Positions 10,832-19,023 of a stretch of DNA of 64,000 bases are shown piece after piece (positions within the stretch are counted from its first letter, which is position 1; the number at the start of each line of letters is the position of its first letter). The position numbers and the translations under genes are program-made. Source of the DNA: Psychrobacter sp. FDAARGOS_221. Lineage in GTDB: Bacteria > Pseudomonadota > Gammaproteobacteria > Pseudomonadales > Moraxellaceae. The stretch lies in NCBI RefSeq assembly GCF_002313155.2, contig NZ_NWFK02000001.1:1674001-1738000 (forward strand), read 5' to 3'. The notes beneath the pieces were generated by a model. It was not told where the DNA came from. It saw only the letters and a program-made list of their open reading frames with translations, and searched no databases.

Positions 10832-12334
10832 ATGATTTATTCATTGATGGCATTAGTATTTGTTTTGGGTTATATAGCGATTGCTCTGGAACATAATGTT
10901 CATGTGGATAAGGCAGCCTCTGCCCTATTGACCGCTATTATAATCTGGACACTCCTCGTCTTTGGCGCCGATACCCTCCTTGCCGAAGAACTGGCACAGT
11001 CAGGCAGCCTTCCGGTAACCGATCTATTAAACTCTGAGCTTCGACATCACCTCGCCGAGATTGCAGAAATTCTGTTCTTCTTAATGGGTGCGATGGTTAT
11101 TGTGGAGCTTATCGATGCTCACGATGGCTTCTACGCCATTACCAGTCGTATCAGGACCACCAGCGCCATTAAGCTGCTTTGGACTATCGGTACCTTAACC
11201 TTCTTTTTCTCAGCATTATTAGATAACTTGACCACCACCATTGTGATGGTGTCGTTATTGCGTAAGCTGATTGAAGACAAGCAAATGCGATGGTGGTATG
11301 TGGGCATGGTCGTTGTCTGTGCCAACGCTGGCGGTGCTTGGTCACCGATTGGCGACGTTACCACCACCATGTTATGGATCGGTAGCCAAGTGACGGCAAG
11401 TAAGATCATTGTTGACTTAATTGTGCCAAGCTTGATTGCTGCTGTGGTGCCTTTGTCTATTCTAAGTATTATGTTTAGAGGCAAAAAGATTGTCCGACCC
11501 AAGCCGGTTAAACCGATTGCACCCTCATCAAGCAGTAACTATTTAGGTGATGATGGTAAGTCTAGTGGCATACCTGCGACCTATATGGAATCGCCCTTAC
11601 CGAGTGCCCCTGAAGGCTCTTTACCAAAAAATGAAATCGCAGCTTTTGCACAACGCACCATCACTAACAAAATGCGAGTCAGTGTCTTAGCGCTCGGTCT
11701 GTCAGCATTGGCATTCGTACCAATCTTTAAGACAGTGACTCACTTGCCGCCTTATATGGGTATCTTATTTGGGGTTGGCGTACTGTGGATTTTCACCGAA
11801 GTGATCCACCGTCATCATGACTGGTATGTCAAAGAGCGTATGACGGTCGTTGGTGTGTTGACCCGTGTCGATATGCCCAGTATTTTATTCTTTTTGGGTA
11901 TTCTATTGGCAGTGGCAGGCTTAGCAACCGCAGGGCATCTAACCGATGTGGCGTTATGGCTAGACAATACCTTTGGTAACTTATATGTGATTAACGTATT
12001 AATCGGTCTATTATCATCGTTGGTTGATAACGTCCCCTTGGTCGCTGGTGCGATGAAGATGTATCCACTATTAACCGATGCATCTGTTGCTCATTTATCT
12101 GGTGCTGAGTTAGCACGTCAAAGTCAGTTCTTACAAGACGGTGCTTTCTGGCACTTCTTAGCCTACTGTGCTGGTACTGGCGGTAGCTGCTTAATCATCG
12201 GTTCAGCAGCAGGTGTTGCTGCGATGGGTATGGAGAAAGTACCTTTCATGTGGTATCTAAAACGCATCAGTGGCTTGGCCTTAATTGGTTATTTGGCCGG
12301 TGCTGCTGCTTATATTTTAATCCACGTGGTTTAA
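10832..12334 (+). CDS. nhaD: NhaD-type Na+/H+ antiporter
   Basis: A 500-residue polytopic membrane protein of the ion-transporter (IT) superfamily. About a dozen hydrophobic segments surround conserved elements such as FFLMGAMVIVELIDAH, FFSALLDNLTTTIVM and SPIGDVTTTMLW, with a mirrored second half (LSSLVDNVPLVAGAM and the GGSCLIIGSAAGVAAMG region) that fits the family's inverted repeat. It expels Na+ in exchange for protons. An AAGGA site precedes the ATG and a terminator follows. It lies between apbE and nqrM, consistent with a shared role in sodium cycling. Confidence 0.93.
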   Translation: MIYSLMALVFVLGYIAIALEHNVHVDKAASALLTAIIIWTLLVFGADTLLAEELAQSGSLPVTDLLNSELRHHLAEIAEILFFLMGAMVIVELIDAHDGFYAITSRIRTTSAIKLLWTIGTLTFFFSALLDNLTTTIVMVSLLRKLIEDKQMRWWYVGMVVVCANAGGAWSPIGDVTTTMLWIGSQVTASKIIVDLIVPSLIAAVVPLSILSIMFRGKKIVRPKPVKPIAPSSSSNYLGDDGKSSGIPATYMESPLPSAPEGSLPKNEIAAFAQRTITNKMRVSVLALGLSALAFVPIFKTVTHLPPYMGILFGVGVLWIFTEVIHRHHDWYVKERMTVVGVLTRVDMPSILFFLGILLAVAGLATAGHLTDVALWLDNTFGNLYVINVLIGLLSSLVDNVPLVAGAMKMYPLLTDASVAHLSGAELARQSQFLQDGAFWHFLAYCAGTGGSCLIIGSAAGVAAMGMEKVPFMWYLKRISGLALIGYLAGAAAYILIHVV

Positions 12335-12363
12335 TATAGCTAAGTTGTTATAAAATATAGCAT

Positions 12364-12396
12364 TAAGGGCAATCATTAAGCGGTTGCCCTTTTTTG
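12364..12396 (+). terminator. Intrinsic terminator after nhaD
   Basis: A stem AAGGGCAA / TTGCCCTT with an 11-nt loop and a T-tract, 30 bp after the nhaD stop. Confidence 0.85.
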
Positions 12397-12580
12397 TGAT
12401 TGAAAAAAGGCGTTTTTTACACCTAACCTTACAGCCGCTTTTACAGCATTAATACCTCCTAACCTACCTAGGGCTAGCAATTGTGCTAAAATAGAGAGTC
12501 ATAAACACATTAAAATTCAGCTTGTGCACTTATATTGATTTTAATAAGCCCTATAAACAAGCGCTTAAAGTGAGGTTATT

Positions 12581-12829
12581 ATGCTCGCTCAACTTCTTCC
12601 TATGCTTGGCATTACCTTTGCCGTATTCGTCCTATTTTTCTTATTCATGGGCATCGGTTATATGGTCAAAAAAGAGCCACTACGTGGTTCATGTGGTCGT
12701 GTGGCCAATTTGATGGGTGATGAAACCTGCCAGTTCTGTGGCAATGATCCTAACCTGTGTGAACAGATCAACGATGAAAAAGCTTTTGATAGCAAAAAAG
12801 CCGCTGATTTAGGCAAATCTGCAATGTAA
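12581..12829 (+). CDS. nqrM: NqrM, Na+-NQR maturation factor (DUF539)
   Basis: An 82-residue protein with one N-terminal membrane helix (about 8-28) and a short domain with four cysteines, C38, C50, C53 and C60, in the arrangement CGR...CQFC...C. This is the NqrM/DUF539 pattern. NqrM is required for assembly of the Na+-NQR, probably by delivering iron to the NqrD/E cysteine site. In Vibrio nqrM follows apbE directly, whereas here nhaD comes between. An AGTGAGG site precedes the ATG at 12581. Confidence 0.9.
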   Translation: MLAQLLPMLGITFAVFVLFFLFMGIGYMVKKEPLRGSCGRVANLMGDETCQFCGNDPNLCEQINDEKAFDSKKAADLGKSAM

Positions 12830-13008
12830 TAAAAGCAATATTAACAGTACACTCTACTGACTTAAAGCAGACGATTGATTAAAAGCAGAAGACTGATTAA
12901 TAACAGATAATTGGGTTATTTCATTCATCACATAACCAATTCTGATACATAGCCAAAATATTTTCGCTGTTTATTTGTTTCTGCTATTTTTCTATTTCTG
13001 CTATAGTT

Positions 13009-13036
13009 AAAACCATCGCTTCGGCGATGGTTTTTT
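13009..13036 (+). terminator. Intrinsic terminator between nqrM and the MFS gene
   Basis: A perfect 9-bp stem ACCATCGCx / GCGATGGT closed by a TTCG tetraloop and followed by TTTTTT. The A-tract on the other side could also let it act on the minus strand. Confidence 0.9.
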
Positions 13037-13066
13037 ATGACATCAACTTTTTGTTTTCAGTCATAG

Positions 13067-13122
13067 ATTTTTTATCACAGCTTCTTTGTCACAGTTTTTT
13101 TGTCACAGCTCTTTTATCACAG
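13067..13122 (+). repeat. Four tandem 14-bp direct repeats upstream of the MFS gene
   Basis: Four adjoining 14-bp units all end in TCACAG (…TTTATCACAG, CTTCTTTGTCACAG, TTTTTTTGTCACAG, CTCTTTTATCACAG). The array stops 14 bp before the ATG at 13137, so it lies in the 5' leader or promoter. The spacing is not a multiple of 10.5, so a single-face protein array is not obvious. The open frame at 13086 reads through part of the array but has no ribosome site. Confidence 0.8.
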
Positions 13123-13136
13123 ATAAGTGGTCTATT

Positions 13137-14393
13137 ATGGCAAGCTCAAGCTCAACCTCTCCGACTCCGCAACCCCCTCACCACCAGCCCGCTTCACGCG
13201 CAGTTTTTTGGTTGGTGTTAATTGCCATTTTATTAATGGCCAGCAATATGCGCTCGCCTATCGTCGCTTTAGGATCTATTGCACCGGTTGTGCAACAAGA
13301 CTTAGGGCTGAAAGCCACGCATATCGGTTGGCTGGGTGCCATTCCGATGCTGATGTTTGCCCTAGGCGCCTTGGTTTCACCGGCTATTGGTAAGCGCTTT
13401 GGCTTAGAGAACACCTTAATTGCGGTAATTATCGCCATTACCTCCGGCATTATTATTCGCTCCACTTGGCTTGAATGGCATGGTTTCTTGTTTGGTACAG
13501 TATTACTGTCACTGGCGATTGGATTTGCCAATACCTTGGTAGCGCCTGTGATTAAGCAGCATACGCCCGGCAGTATCGCCCTAGTGACTAGTATGTTTAG
13601 CTTAACCATGTCTGTGATGGCAGGCATTGTCTCTGGTGTGGTATATCCGCTGTCTGAACACGTGGGTTGGCAGTGGGCGCTTGGCGGTTGGGGTGCTTTG
13701 AGTATTGCGGCGCTTGTGGTGTGGGTTGTGTTAAGAATAAAGCTTGGCTCATCACATAAGATGCCAGCGGCTGTATTGACAGAAAGTGAAGTGACTCAAG
13801 AAGCCACCTCTATTTGGAAGGCGCCTCTTGCGTGGCAGCTAGCGATTTTTATGGGGCTACAGTCGTTGCTGTTTTATACCATTGCCGCCTTTTTACCGTC
13901 TATCTGGATTGGTAAAGGGCTCACGGAAGTCAAAGCTGGTAGTATGGCCTCTGTGTTCCAGTTTATGGCGCCGATTGCCATCATTGGTATGACCTGGCTG
14001 ATACGTAACCGAGGTATTAAATTGCAGTCGGTAGCCATTGCAGCGACCGTACTGAATGTCACGGGGCTGGTTGGCATCTCTTACCTGCCATTGGCGATGC
14101 CATTTGTGTGGACTGGAGCGATGGGCTTAGGCTGCGCCGCGATATTTACGCTGTGTATTATGCTGTTTTCACTGCGCACTTATACTCCAGGTCAGGCCAG
14201 TAAGTTATCTGGAATGGTACAAACCATCGCTTATCTGATTGCCTTTGCTGGTCCGTTTGGCGCCGGGTGGTTGTATGAACAAACCAGCAGCTGGGATGCG
14301 CCGTTATTATTTATTCTGATAGTGACCATCATCAATATCATTATTGCTTGGCTCGCCAGTCGTCCTATTATGATTGACGGCAAACCGGCATAA
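13137..14393 (+). CDS. MFS transporter, CynX/NimT-like
   Basis: A 418-residue, twelve-segment major facilitator. The N-terminal half has NMRSPIVALGSIAPVVQQDLG and HIGWLGAIPMLMFALGALVSP, the signature of the CynX (cyanate) and NimT (2-nitroimidazole) branch, whose true substrates are mostly unknown. The frame opens at 13086, but the ATG at 13137 removes repeat-encoded residues and gives a typical N-terminus. The soluble Ser/Pro-rich lead (about 20 residues) comes before the first helix. Confidence 0.87.
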   Translation: MASSSSTSPTPQPPHHQPASRAVFWLVLIAILLMASNMRSPIVALGSIAPVVQQDLGLKATHIGWLGAIPMLMFALGALVSPAIGKRFGLENTLIAVIIAITSGIIIRSTWLEWHGFLFGTVLLSLAIGFANTLVAPVIKQHTPGSIALVTSMFSLTMSVMAGIVSGVVYPLSEHVGWQWALGGWGALSIAALVVWVVLRIKLGSSHKMPAAVLTESEVTQEATSIWKAPLAWQLAIFMGLQSLLFYTIAAFLPSIWIGKGLTEVKAGSMASVFQFMAPIAIIGMTWLIRNRGIKLQSVAIAATVLNVTGLVGISYLPLAMPFVWTGAMGLGCAAIFTLCIMLFSLRTYTPGQASKLSGMVQTIAYLIAFAGPFGAGWLYEQTSSWDAPLLFILIVTIINIIIAWLASRPIMIDGKPA

Positions 14394-14497
14394 CGATTAT
14401 AGTCAATTAAAGGCTAAATGATTAAAGCAGAGGCACAAACAATTTTTAATTCGCTTTGATTAAAAAGCGGCAACAAAACAATGGAATCGGTACTGTT

Positions 14498-15802
14498 ATG
14501 AAGTTTTCAAAATATGGGCAACAATTTACCAAGACCAGCGCCATCTCACAGCTTATGGACGATTTGGGTGATGCTTTAAAAAGTCCAACCCCAGTCAATA
14601 TGTTAGGCGGCGGCAATCCCGCGCGTATTGATAAAGTGAACGACGCCTTTTTTTCAGTGTATCAATCATTAGAAGACGGTGGTCTTGATAGCGATGCCAT
14701 TGAATCCATTGGTAACTACTCAAACCCGCAAGGCGATGCCAAATTTATCAATGCTTTGGTCGAATTTTTTAATCGTCATTACGACTGGAACCTAACCACA
14801 GACAATATCGCTTTAACCAATGGTTCGCAAAACGCCTTCTTTTATTTGTTCAACCTATTTGGCGGTGCGTTTGAAGATGAGCAAGGCAACACCAGTAACA
14901 AGTCTATCCTACTTCCGTTAGCGCCTGAGTATGTCGGCTACAGCGATGTTCAAATTGACGGTGAACACTTTATTTCAATTAAGCCAGAGATTGAAGAAGT
15001 CGAGCACGACGGTGATACTGGCTTTTTTAAATACTCGGTCGATTTTAAAGTATTAGAAAACTTGCCTGCGCTAAAAAATGGTGAGGTCGGCGCTATTTGT
15101 TGTTCACGCCCAACCAATCCAACTGGCAACGTGTTAACCGATGATGAAATGGCGCATCTTGCCCAAATCGCTAAACAGTATGACGTACCGCTGATTATTG
15201 ATAACGCCTACGGTGAACCCTTCCCCAATATTATTTATCCTGATGTTAATTTGAATTGGGATAGCAACACCATTTTGTGCTTTAGCCTGTCAAAAATTGG
15301 CCTACCTGGTACCCGTACCGGCATCATCATTGCCGCACCAGAAGTGGTGAAGACCGTCAGTGCCATGAATGCGGTAGTCAATCTTGCCCCCACTCGTTTT
15401 GGGGCAGCTATTGTTGCGCCACTGCTTGAAAATGATCAATTAAAACAGCTGTGTGATGATACGATTCAGCCGTTTTATGCCAATAAAGCCAAGCTCGCCA
15501 TTAGTCATATTAAATCTGAGCTGGGCGATTATCCAGTATTTATTCATAAGCCAGAGGGTGCGATTTTCTTATGGGTTTGGTTTAAAGATTTACCGATCAG
15601 CACCACCGAGCTATACGAACGCTTAAAGCAAAAAAATACACTAATTATCCCAAGCGAGCACTTCTATCCTGGCTTAGATACCAGCGATTATCCGCATGCA
15701 TTTGAATGTATCCGTATGAGTATTGCCGCCAGTGATGAGACCTTAGAGTCGGGTATTAAAGTGATTGGTGAAGTGGTACGTGAGCTGTATGATAATAAGT
15801 AG
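14498..15802 (+). CDS. avtA: AvtA, valine-pyruvate aminotransferase
   Basis: A 434-residue fold-type I PLP aminotransferase that makes valine or alanine from the cognate 2-oxoacids. The N-terminal MKFSKYGQQFTKTSAISQLM followed by NMLGGGNPA is specific to AvtA rather than general aspartate aminotransferases. The PLP lysine is Lys266 in CFSLSKIGLPGTRTG, with CCSRPTNPTGN and DNAYGEPFP supplying other cofactor contacts. The ATG at 14498 is chosen because it restores this family N-terminus. A terminator follows. Confidence 0.93.
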   Translation: MKFSKYGQQFTKTSAISQLMDDLGDALKSPTPVNMLGGGNPARIDKVNDAFFSVYQSLEDGGLDSDAIESIGNYSNPQGDAKFINALVEFFNRHYDWNLTTDNIALTNGSQNAFFYLFNLFGGAFEDEQGNTSNKSILLPLAPEYVGYSDVQIDGEHFISIKPEIEEVEHDGDTGFFKYSVDFKVLENLPALKNGEVGAICCSRPTNPTGNVLTDDEMAHLAQIAKQYDVPLIIDNAYGEPFPNIIYPDVNLNWDSNTILCFSLSKIGLPGTRTGIIIAAPEVVKTVSAMNAVVNLAPTRFGAAIVAPLLENDQLKQLCDDTIQPFYANKAKLAISHIKSELGDYPVFIHKPEGAIFLWVWFKDLPISTTELYERLKQKNTLIIPSEHFYPGLDTSDYPHAFECIRMSIAASDETLESGIKVIGEVVRELYDNK

Positions 15803-15859
15803 TTGTGATAATCCATAACTAAATCCAACCACAACACTATCCCTACTTAATAGAATCAA

Positions 15860-15897
15860 TGCCCAAGCTTGAACCTATCAAGATTGGGCATTTTTTT
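15860..15897 (+). terminator. Intrinsic terminator after avtA
   Basis: Stem TGCCCAA / TTGGGCA followed by seven T's, 57 bp after the avtA stop. Confidence 0.9.
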
Positions 15898-16006
15898 ATT
15901 ATTAGCGCATCTCTATACTATATATCAGATATACATATACACTGCCCTTCAGCTATCAACTGTCTACTCTCATCACCTCTTCCTTTCATTATCTTAAGGC
16001 TCTGCC

Positions 16007-16567
16007 ATGACTGCCTCAACCCTTTTATTCTCAACCAAGATGGCCGATGTTCATCTTATTAACCATAAGTTTGCACAGCCACTGCAACAGTATTTAGTTG
16101 CTAATAAACAACGCCTAGCCCCATTTGAGCCAGCCAGAGATGCAGATTATTTCACACTGGATAGTATCAAAAACCGTATTGATGCCATGCTAGATGATTA
16201 CCAGCAGCAGCGTGGAATATCAATGCTGATAACTCTATTAGACAGCTGTCAGGTCATAGGCAGCGTTAACTTTACCGGCTTTATGTATGGCGTATTTCAA
16301 GCAGGCTATTTGGGCTTTTCAATCGATAAAGACTTTGAAGGTCAGGGCATCATGAGAGCCGTATTAACCGACGCTCTACAGTATGTGCATGCGCAATACG
16401 GGCTACACCGCATTATGGCCAATCATCTGCCTGACAATAACCAAAGCGCACGTCTGCTTAAGAGACTGGGTTTTGAAAAAGAAGGCTATGCCAAATCGTA
16501 TTTAAAAATTAACGGCCAATGGCGAGATCACGTTCTAAACTCGATAGTGTTTGAAGACAGTATTTGA
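16007..16567 (+). CDS. rimJ: RimJ-like GNAT N-acetyltransferase
   Basis: A 186-residue GNAT protein. The C-terminal half (HRIMANHLPDNNQSARLL, RLGFEKEGYAKSYLKING and QWRDHV) matches RimJ, which acetylates the N-terminal alanine of ribosomal protein S5. The acetyl-CoA loop appears as DKDFEGQGIMRAVL (GQG in place of the more usual RGKG). AAGG lies before the ATG at 16007. The 3' end and the following 60 bp contain short TTTGAAGA repeats of unknown meaning. RimJ/RimL paralogues with other targets cannot be excluded. Confidence 0.82.
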   Translation: MTASTLLFSTKMADVHLINHKFAQPLQQYLVANKQRLAPFEPARDADYFTLDSIKNRIDAMLDDYQQQRGISMLITLLDSCQVIGSVNFTGFMYGVFQAGYLGFSIDKDFEGQGIMRAVLTDALQYVHAQYGLHRIMANHLPDNNQSARLLKRLGFEKEGYAKSYLKINGQWRDHVLNSIVFEDSI

Positions 16568-16765
16568 AGACATTATGTGAAGATAGGGTTTAACAGTAAG
16601 CTTTGAAGATACTATTTGATAACACGGGGTTATAAGCGCGGATGACTATAACCATTCATAAACAGCTAAACCTCATGATCACTGCTAGTATATAAGCATC
16701 ATTTTATTATTATCATTTGTTTAATTATTTTTAAAAACCATACCAATTTTTATTTGAGGTTCGTT

Positions 16766-17578
16766 ATGTCCTTGGCATTCTTAAAGCCGTTAACCGCTCT
16801 GGTGGTTGCCAGTGCCATGCTGATAGGCTGTCAGCCCAACACCAATGACAGCAATGATGCAGAGACAGCTGACAATGCAGCAAGCAGCACTGAATCAACC
16901 ACGGCAACCAACAATACAGCCGCACAACAACCCACTGACGCTGAAATAACTGCCCAAAATACCACATCAGAAGAAGTCATTGAACAGCCTGTGACCATCT
17001 TGGCATTGGGTGATTCATTGACCGAAGGCTTAGGTCTAGCAGAAGAAGACGCCTACCCTGCGCAGCTAGAGAAAGCTTTACAGCAAGCCGGTTACGTCAA
17101 TGCCAAAGTGATTAACTCTGGCTTAAGTGGCGAGACCAGCACAGGCCTAGTGAACCGCTTGGACTGGGTATTAAAGACCAAACCTGATATTACTATCTTG
17201 ACCATCGGCGCCAATGATGCGATGCGCGGTATCGATGTGGCGACTGTAGACAGTAACATTCGCACTGCCATACAACGCTTGCAAGACGAAGGCAGCGTGA
17301 TCGTGTTAGGCGGGATGCAGATTTATGATAACTTGGGCGATGAATACGTAAAATCTTTTTCAGCGCTTTACCCGAAAATAGCCGAAGACACCGGCGTGGC
17401 CTTTATTCCTTTCTTTTTGGATGGGGTGGGCGGTGTGCCTGAGTTGAATCAAGCCGATGCCATTCATCCAACCGCTGAGGGCTATACCCGTATCGTGCAG
17501 AATAATATCCTGCCTGTGCTGAAGCCAACATTAGCTGAATTCGTTGATGAGCAAACAGCTGATAGCGCACAACCCTAA
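16766..17578 (+). CDS. TesA-like GDSL esterase/arylesterase, lipoprotein form
   Basis: A 270-residue SGNH hydrolase. The signal peptide ends at a lipobox (MLIGC, Cys22), followed by a Ser/Thr/Asn/Ala-rich linker (about 23-75) and a catalytic domain with LGDSLTEGLGL (Ser84), GLSGET, TIGANDA (Asn150) and a C-terminal DAIHPTAEGY carrying the Asp and His. The fold and motifs are those of TesA, a periplasmic thioesterase/lysophospholipase; a lipid anchor is unlike E. coli TesA. The ATG at 16766 follows a GAGG site. It is the first gene of a tesA-ybbA-HAD-ybbP cluster. Confidence 0.88.
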   Translation: MSLAFLKPLTALVVASAMLIGCQPNTNDSNDAETADNAASSTESTTATNNTAAQQPTDAEITAQNTTSEEVIEQPVTILALGDSLTEGLGLAEEDAYPAQLEKALQQAGYVNAKVINSGLSGETSTGLVNRLDWVLKTKPDITILTIGANDAMRGIDVATVDSNIRTAIQRLQDEGSVIVLGGMQIYDNLGDEYVKSFSALYPKIAEDTGVAFIPFFLDGVGGVPELNQADAIHPTAEGYTRIVQNNILPVLKPTLAEFVDEQTADSAQP

Positions 17579-17616
17579 CCTTGCCTGACTAAGCCTGACT
17601 ATGAATGAGAGACCCG

Positions 17617-18300
17617 ATGACCAACGTAAATCCTCCAACTAAGCCGTTATTACACGCGACCAATCTCAGCAAAAGCGTAATGATTGGCGATACCAAAACT
17701 GACATCATCAAAGGCGTGGATGTCGCCGTCAATGCCGGTGAGTTTGCAGTAATTATGGGTAAATCTGGCTCGGGTAAGTCGACCTTATTGGGTCTACTGG
17801 CGGGGCTTGATTATCCAGACAGCGGCGAGGTTTGGCTAGATGGTCAAAACCTGACTGCCCTATCAGAAGATGAGCTGGCACAAAAGCGTCAGCAACACAT
17901 GGGTTTTGTGTTTCAGTCATTTCATCTGTTGCCAACACTGACCGTCGCTGAGAACATCGCCTTTCCACTAGATATTGCACGCCAGCCGGATGCTGAACGA
18001 GTGGAAGAATTGTTAGAAGCAGTGGGGCTAACCCATCGCCGTGATAGCCTACCGCATCAGCTTTCTGGCGGTGAGCAACAACGTACAGCCTTGGCTCGTG
18101 CCTTAGTTGCACGTCCAAAGATTATCTTTGCTGATGAACCCACTGGTAACCTTGATGAGCAAAACGCGCAGCAGGTAATGAGCTTACTGGTTGAGCTGCA
18201 GCAGCAATCTGGTACTGCCTTGGTAGTGGTCACCCATGATCCAGCAATGACCGAGCATGCCGATCAGGTCATTACCATCCATGATGGACGGGTTGAATGA
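17617..18300 (+). CDS. ybbA: ABC transporter ATP-binding protein, YbbA/LolD type
   Basis: A 227-residue ABC ATPase with Walker [10 protein letters not shown] (48-56), Q-loop VFQSFHLLP, signature LSGGEQQR (148-155), Walker [10 protein letters not shown] (Asp172-Glu173) and the switch histidine in VVTHDP. It belongs to the MacB/LolD/YbbA group that pairs with FtsX-type permeases; the partner is the 899-residue protein at 19.0 kb. The start at 17617 is preferred over 17605 because of the GAGAG site. Its stop overlaps the next gene by 4 bp. Confidence 0.92.
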   Translation: MTNVNPPTKPLLHATNLSKSVMIGDTKTDIIKGVDVAVNAGEFAVIMGKSGSGKSTLLGLLAGLDYPDSGEVWLDGQNLTALSEDELAQKRQQHMGFVFQSFHLLPTLTVAENIAFPLDIARQPDAERVEELLEAVGLTHRRDSLPHQLSGGEQQRTALARALVARPKIIFADEPTGNLDEQNAQQVMSLLVELQQQSGTALVVVTHDPAMTEHADQVITIHDGRVE

Positions 18301-18893
18301 ACCTAGCATTATTCGACTTCGACGGCACCATTACCCATACAGATACCTTTACGCAATTTATGCTGTACGCGGTGCCTAAAAACAGATTGCGTCTCGGTAA
18401 ACTGGTACTGCTACCCACGCTAATCAAATATAAATTAGGCTTTGAAAAAGGTCGTGATATCCGCGCAAAAATCTTACACTTTGCTTTTAAGGGCGTCGAT
18501 GAGCACAGACTGCAAGCCAAAGGCCAAGCTTATGCCTATCATATTCTGCCCAAATTTTTGCGCCCTAGTGCCATGCAACGACTGCAATGGCACAAAGACA
18601 GAGGCGACACTGTGGTTATCGTTTCCGCTTCTTTGGATATATATCTAAAGCCTTGGTGCCAACGACATGGGCTGAAGCTGATATGCACCGAAGTGGATGC
18701 AAAAAATGGCGTTGTCACCGGCTTTAGCAAGCAAGGCGACTGCAGCTCTCAGCAGAAACAACAGCGTGTTATGCAACAATTTAAGCTGTCTGATTATCAG
18801 CATATTTATGCCTATGGCGACACGCCAGAAGATAATGAGCTGCTAGCAATGGCGTCGTCGGATGATAAGCGTTTTTATCAGTACTTTGATTAA
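18297..18893 (+). CDS. HAD-IB family phosphatase (SerB-like)
   Basis: A 198-residue haloacid-dehalogenase hydrolase of subfamily IB. Motif I is FDFDGTIT with nucleophile Asp8 and acid/base Asp10, motif II is VIVSASL, and motif IV is YGDTPEDNELL. It should hydrolyse a phosphoester, but the substrate is unknown. The start overlaps the ATPase stop in an ATGA, which implies translational coupling with YbbA even though it is not a transporter part. Confidence 0.88.
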   Translation: MNLALFDFDGTITHTDTFTQFMLYAVPKNRLRLGKLVLLPTLIKYKLGFEKGRDIRAKILHFAFKGVDEHRLQAKGQAYAYHILPKFLRPSAMQRLQWHKDRGDTVVIVSASLDIYLKPWCQRHGLKLICTEVDAKNGVVTGFSKQGDCSSQQKQQRVMQQFKLSDYQHIYAYGDTPEDNELLAMASSDDKRFYQYFD

Positions 18894-19023
18894 CCATCGA
18901 CACCATCTGTACTGCTGTCTATGTCTGTGCTAATCACTTACCGCCTATTATGTACCACAGCCTGACTGCTCTACATTATTAAACTCTTACCCACATTAAC
19001 CATCAATCAATAGCCCTGCCACT

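Noticed and set aside
11131..11502. 123-residue minus-strand frame
   Set aside because: Antisense to nhaD; Thr/Met/Ile-rich composition is the complement of membrane codons.
13067..13122. CRISPR array
   Set aside because: Units are 14 bp with no spacers and no cas gene nearby.
13178..13627. 149-residue open frame on the minus strand
   Set aside because: Lies wholly antisense to the MFS transporter; a mirror of its hydrophobic codons, no ribosome site.
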